From Alphaproteobacteria bacterium (GTDB taxonomy: Bacteria > Pseudomonadota > Alphaproteobacteria > Rickettsiales > UBA8987), in the NCBI GenBank assembly GCA_030429725.1, contig JAUIEX010000019.1, forward strand, positions 1 through 34,822: a stretch of 34,822 nt of DNA, read 5' to 3'. The translations under genes and the position numbers were made by a program. The notes beneath the pieces are model-generated. The model saw only the letters and a list, made by a program, of their open reading frames with translations. It ran no database searches and had not been told where the DNA came from. This document shows positions 34,244 to 34,822 of the stretch, piece by piece. The first letter of the stretch is position 1, and each line of letters starts with the position of its first letter.

Positions 34244-34822
34244 GATTATTTCCTCCTACTTGGATGGTTAATGTGGACTACATGTCCACGTTTGCGATGC
34301 AATGACCGCAGCATCCATCGTCTCATAAACGAACCCAATGCGTCAACCCCTAAAATTACGAATAGTGATGTGATTAACTTTTTGTTTTTGTTTGATAAAA
34401 TCTGTTGTTAATTTAGCATAAAATGCGCCGCTTTCATTAATCTTTTGTTAAGATTAGGGATTTTTGTTGTGCGAAAAGTTGGGATGATTGACGCAAAAAT
34501 TGAGGCTTAGTAAGGGTTTTTCGTGGATGCCGGGTGGCTTGCGGTGTGGCGGCTTATTGAAGGGAAAATAAGCCGGTCTGACGGTTTGCATCGCCCTGAA
34601 AAGGAGCATTTATATCCGGTTTGAATCGGTAATTTTTCTTCTCAGAGGTGGAAATATGTGGTGCGGAAGTCACAATTTAGGCTGTTTGGGTGCTAAAAAA
34701 AGCGCTTTTGTTAACCAGAATTTCTCTAAAAGCGCCTGAAGCAGGTGCATTGATTGCGCCATCGGAACGCTTTTCGTTATGGTATTGTATGTTTATCATT
34801 TCGGCATTGCTTGAGCGTCGCC
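34244..34822 (-). promoter_or_regulatory. Flagellin upstream region: leader hairpin, possible promoter, inverted repeats
   Basis: No gene is supported in these 579 bp. In the flagellin leader GTGGAC-TACAT-GTCCAC (34273-34289) is a perfect 6-bp stem 30 bases before the ATG, a possible site for a translational regulator such as FlbT. A weak sigma-54-like site, CGGCGC-N5-ATGC, lies at 34416-34430 on the minus strand (GG and GC spaced by ten). Further out, GGCTTATT (34551-34558) pairs with AATAAGCC (34567-34574), and GCGCTTTT (34702-34709) pairs with AAAAGCGC (34728-34735). Any of these could belong to a gene beyond the window. Confidence 0.4.

Noticed and set aside
34341..34346. TTGACG on the minus strand upstream of flagellin
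   Set aside because: No -10-like box is found at 16-18 bp; the nearest A/T-rich hexamer is only 12 bp away.
34656..34739. 27-codon frame (MWCGSHNLGC start) with a GAGGTGG ahead of it
   Set aside because: It is too short to support by composition, and its 3' half coincides with the GCGCTTTT inverted repeat. It could be a leader peptide but there is no evidence.

Overview
The window comes from an alphaproteobacterium with a polar-type flagellar system and moderate GC. The evidence is RNase E with a long charged insert in its S1 domain, short-form HisG, GatC/GatA, a flagellin-(FlaG-position protein)-FliD-FliS cluster with a sigma-54-type promoter, and an Mrp-like cation/proton antiporter cluster with several NuoL/M/N-type subunits. 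A Micavibrio- or Rhodospirillales-like host fits, but that placement is inference. No rRNA, tRNA, CRISPR array, insertion sequence or prophage is visible.

Left part (1-8408): the window opens inside a secreted-looking protein with two tandem LamG/concanavalin-like domains. On the minus strand follows a probable transcription unit, read right to left: two unrecognised small proteins of lower GC (orf207, orf184), an O-antigen ligase-like polytopic protein, a VanZ-family protein and a DMT/EamA transporter. Divergent from it is uvrB, which carries an in-frame insert of about 35 codons made of palindromic DNA. An isolated fliQ and a small Met/Gln/Pro-rich lipoprotein come next.

Middle (8410-20121, all minus strand): rne-hisG-recJ form a tight cluster, with recJ overlapping hisG as ATGA and a leader of about 295 bp before rne. 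To its right is an antiporter operon in the order mnhB, mnhC, mnhD-type 1, mnhD-type 2, a small two-helix protein, and a NuoL-like D-type 3. The genes overlap at TGATG/TAATG junctions. The E, F, G and large A subunits of a canonical Mrp complex are absent here.

Right part (20216-34822): a 1070-residue orphan protein with two related hydrophobic hairpin modules stands alone. It is followed by a MAPEG protein, a small exported protein, an alpha/beta hydrolase, a 114-residue unknown, gatC-gatA and a Pmp3/YqaE-type peptide. The window ends with the flagellar filament cluster on the minus strand: flagellin (920 aa), a FlaG-position protein, FliD (851 aa) and FliS (185 aa). Flagellin, FliD and FliS are all larger than usual. 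The variable region of the flagellin and of its cap protein FliD appear to share a homologous module, which is one of the two most interesting signals here. The other is the unclassified 1070-residue protein.
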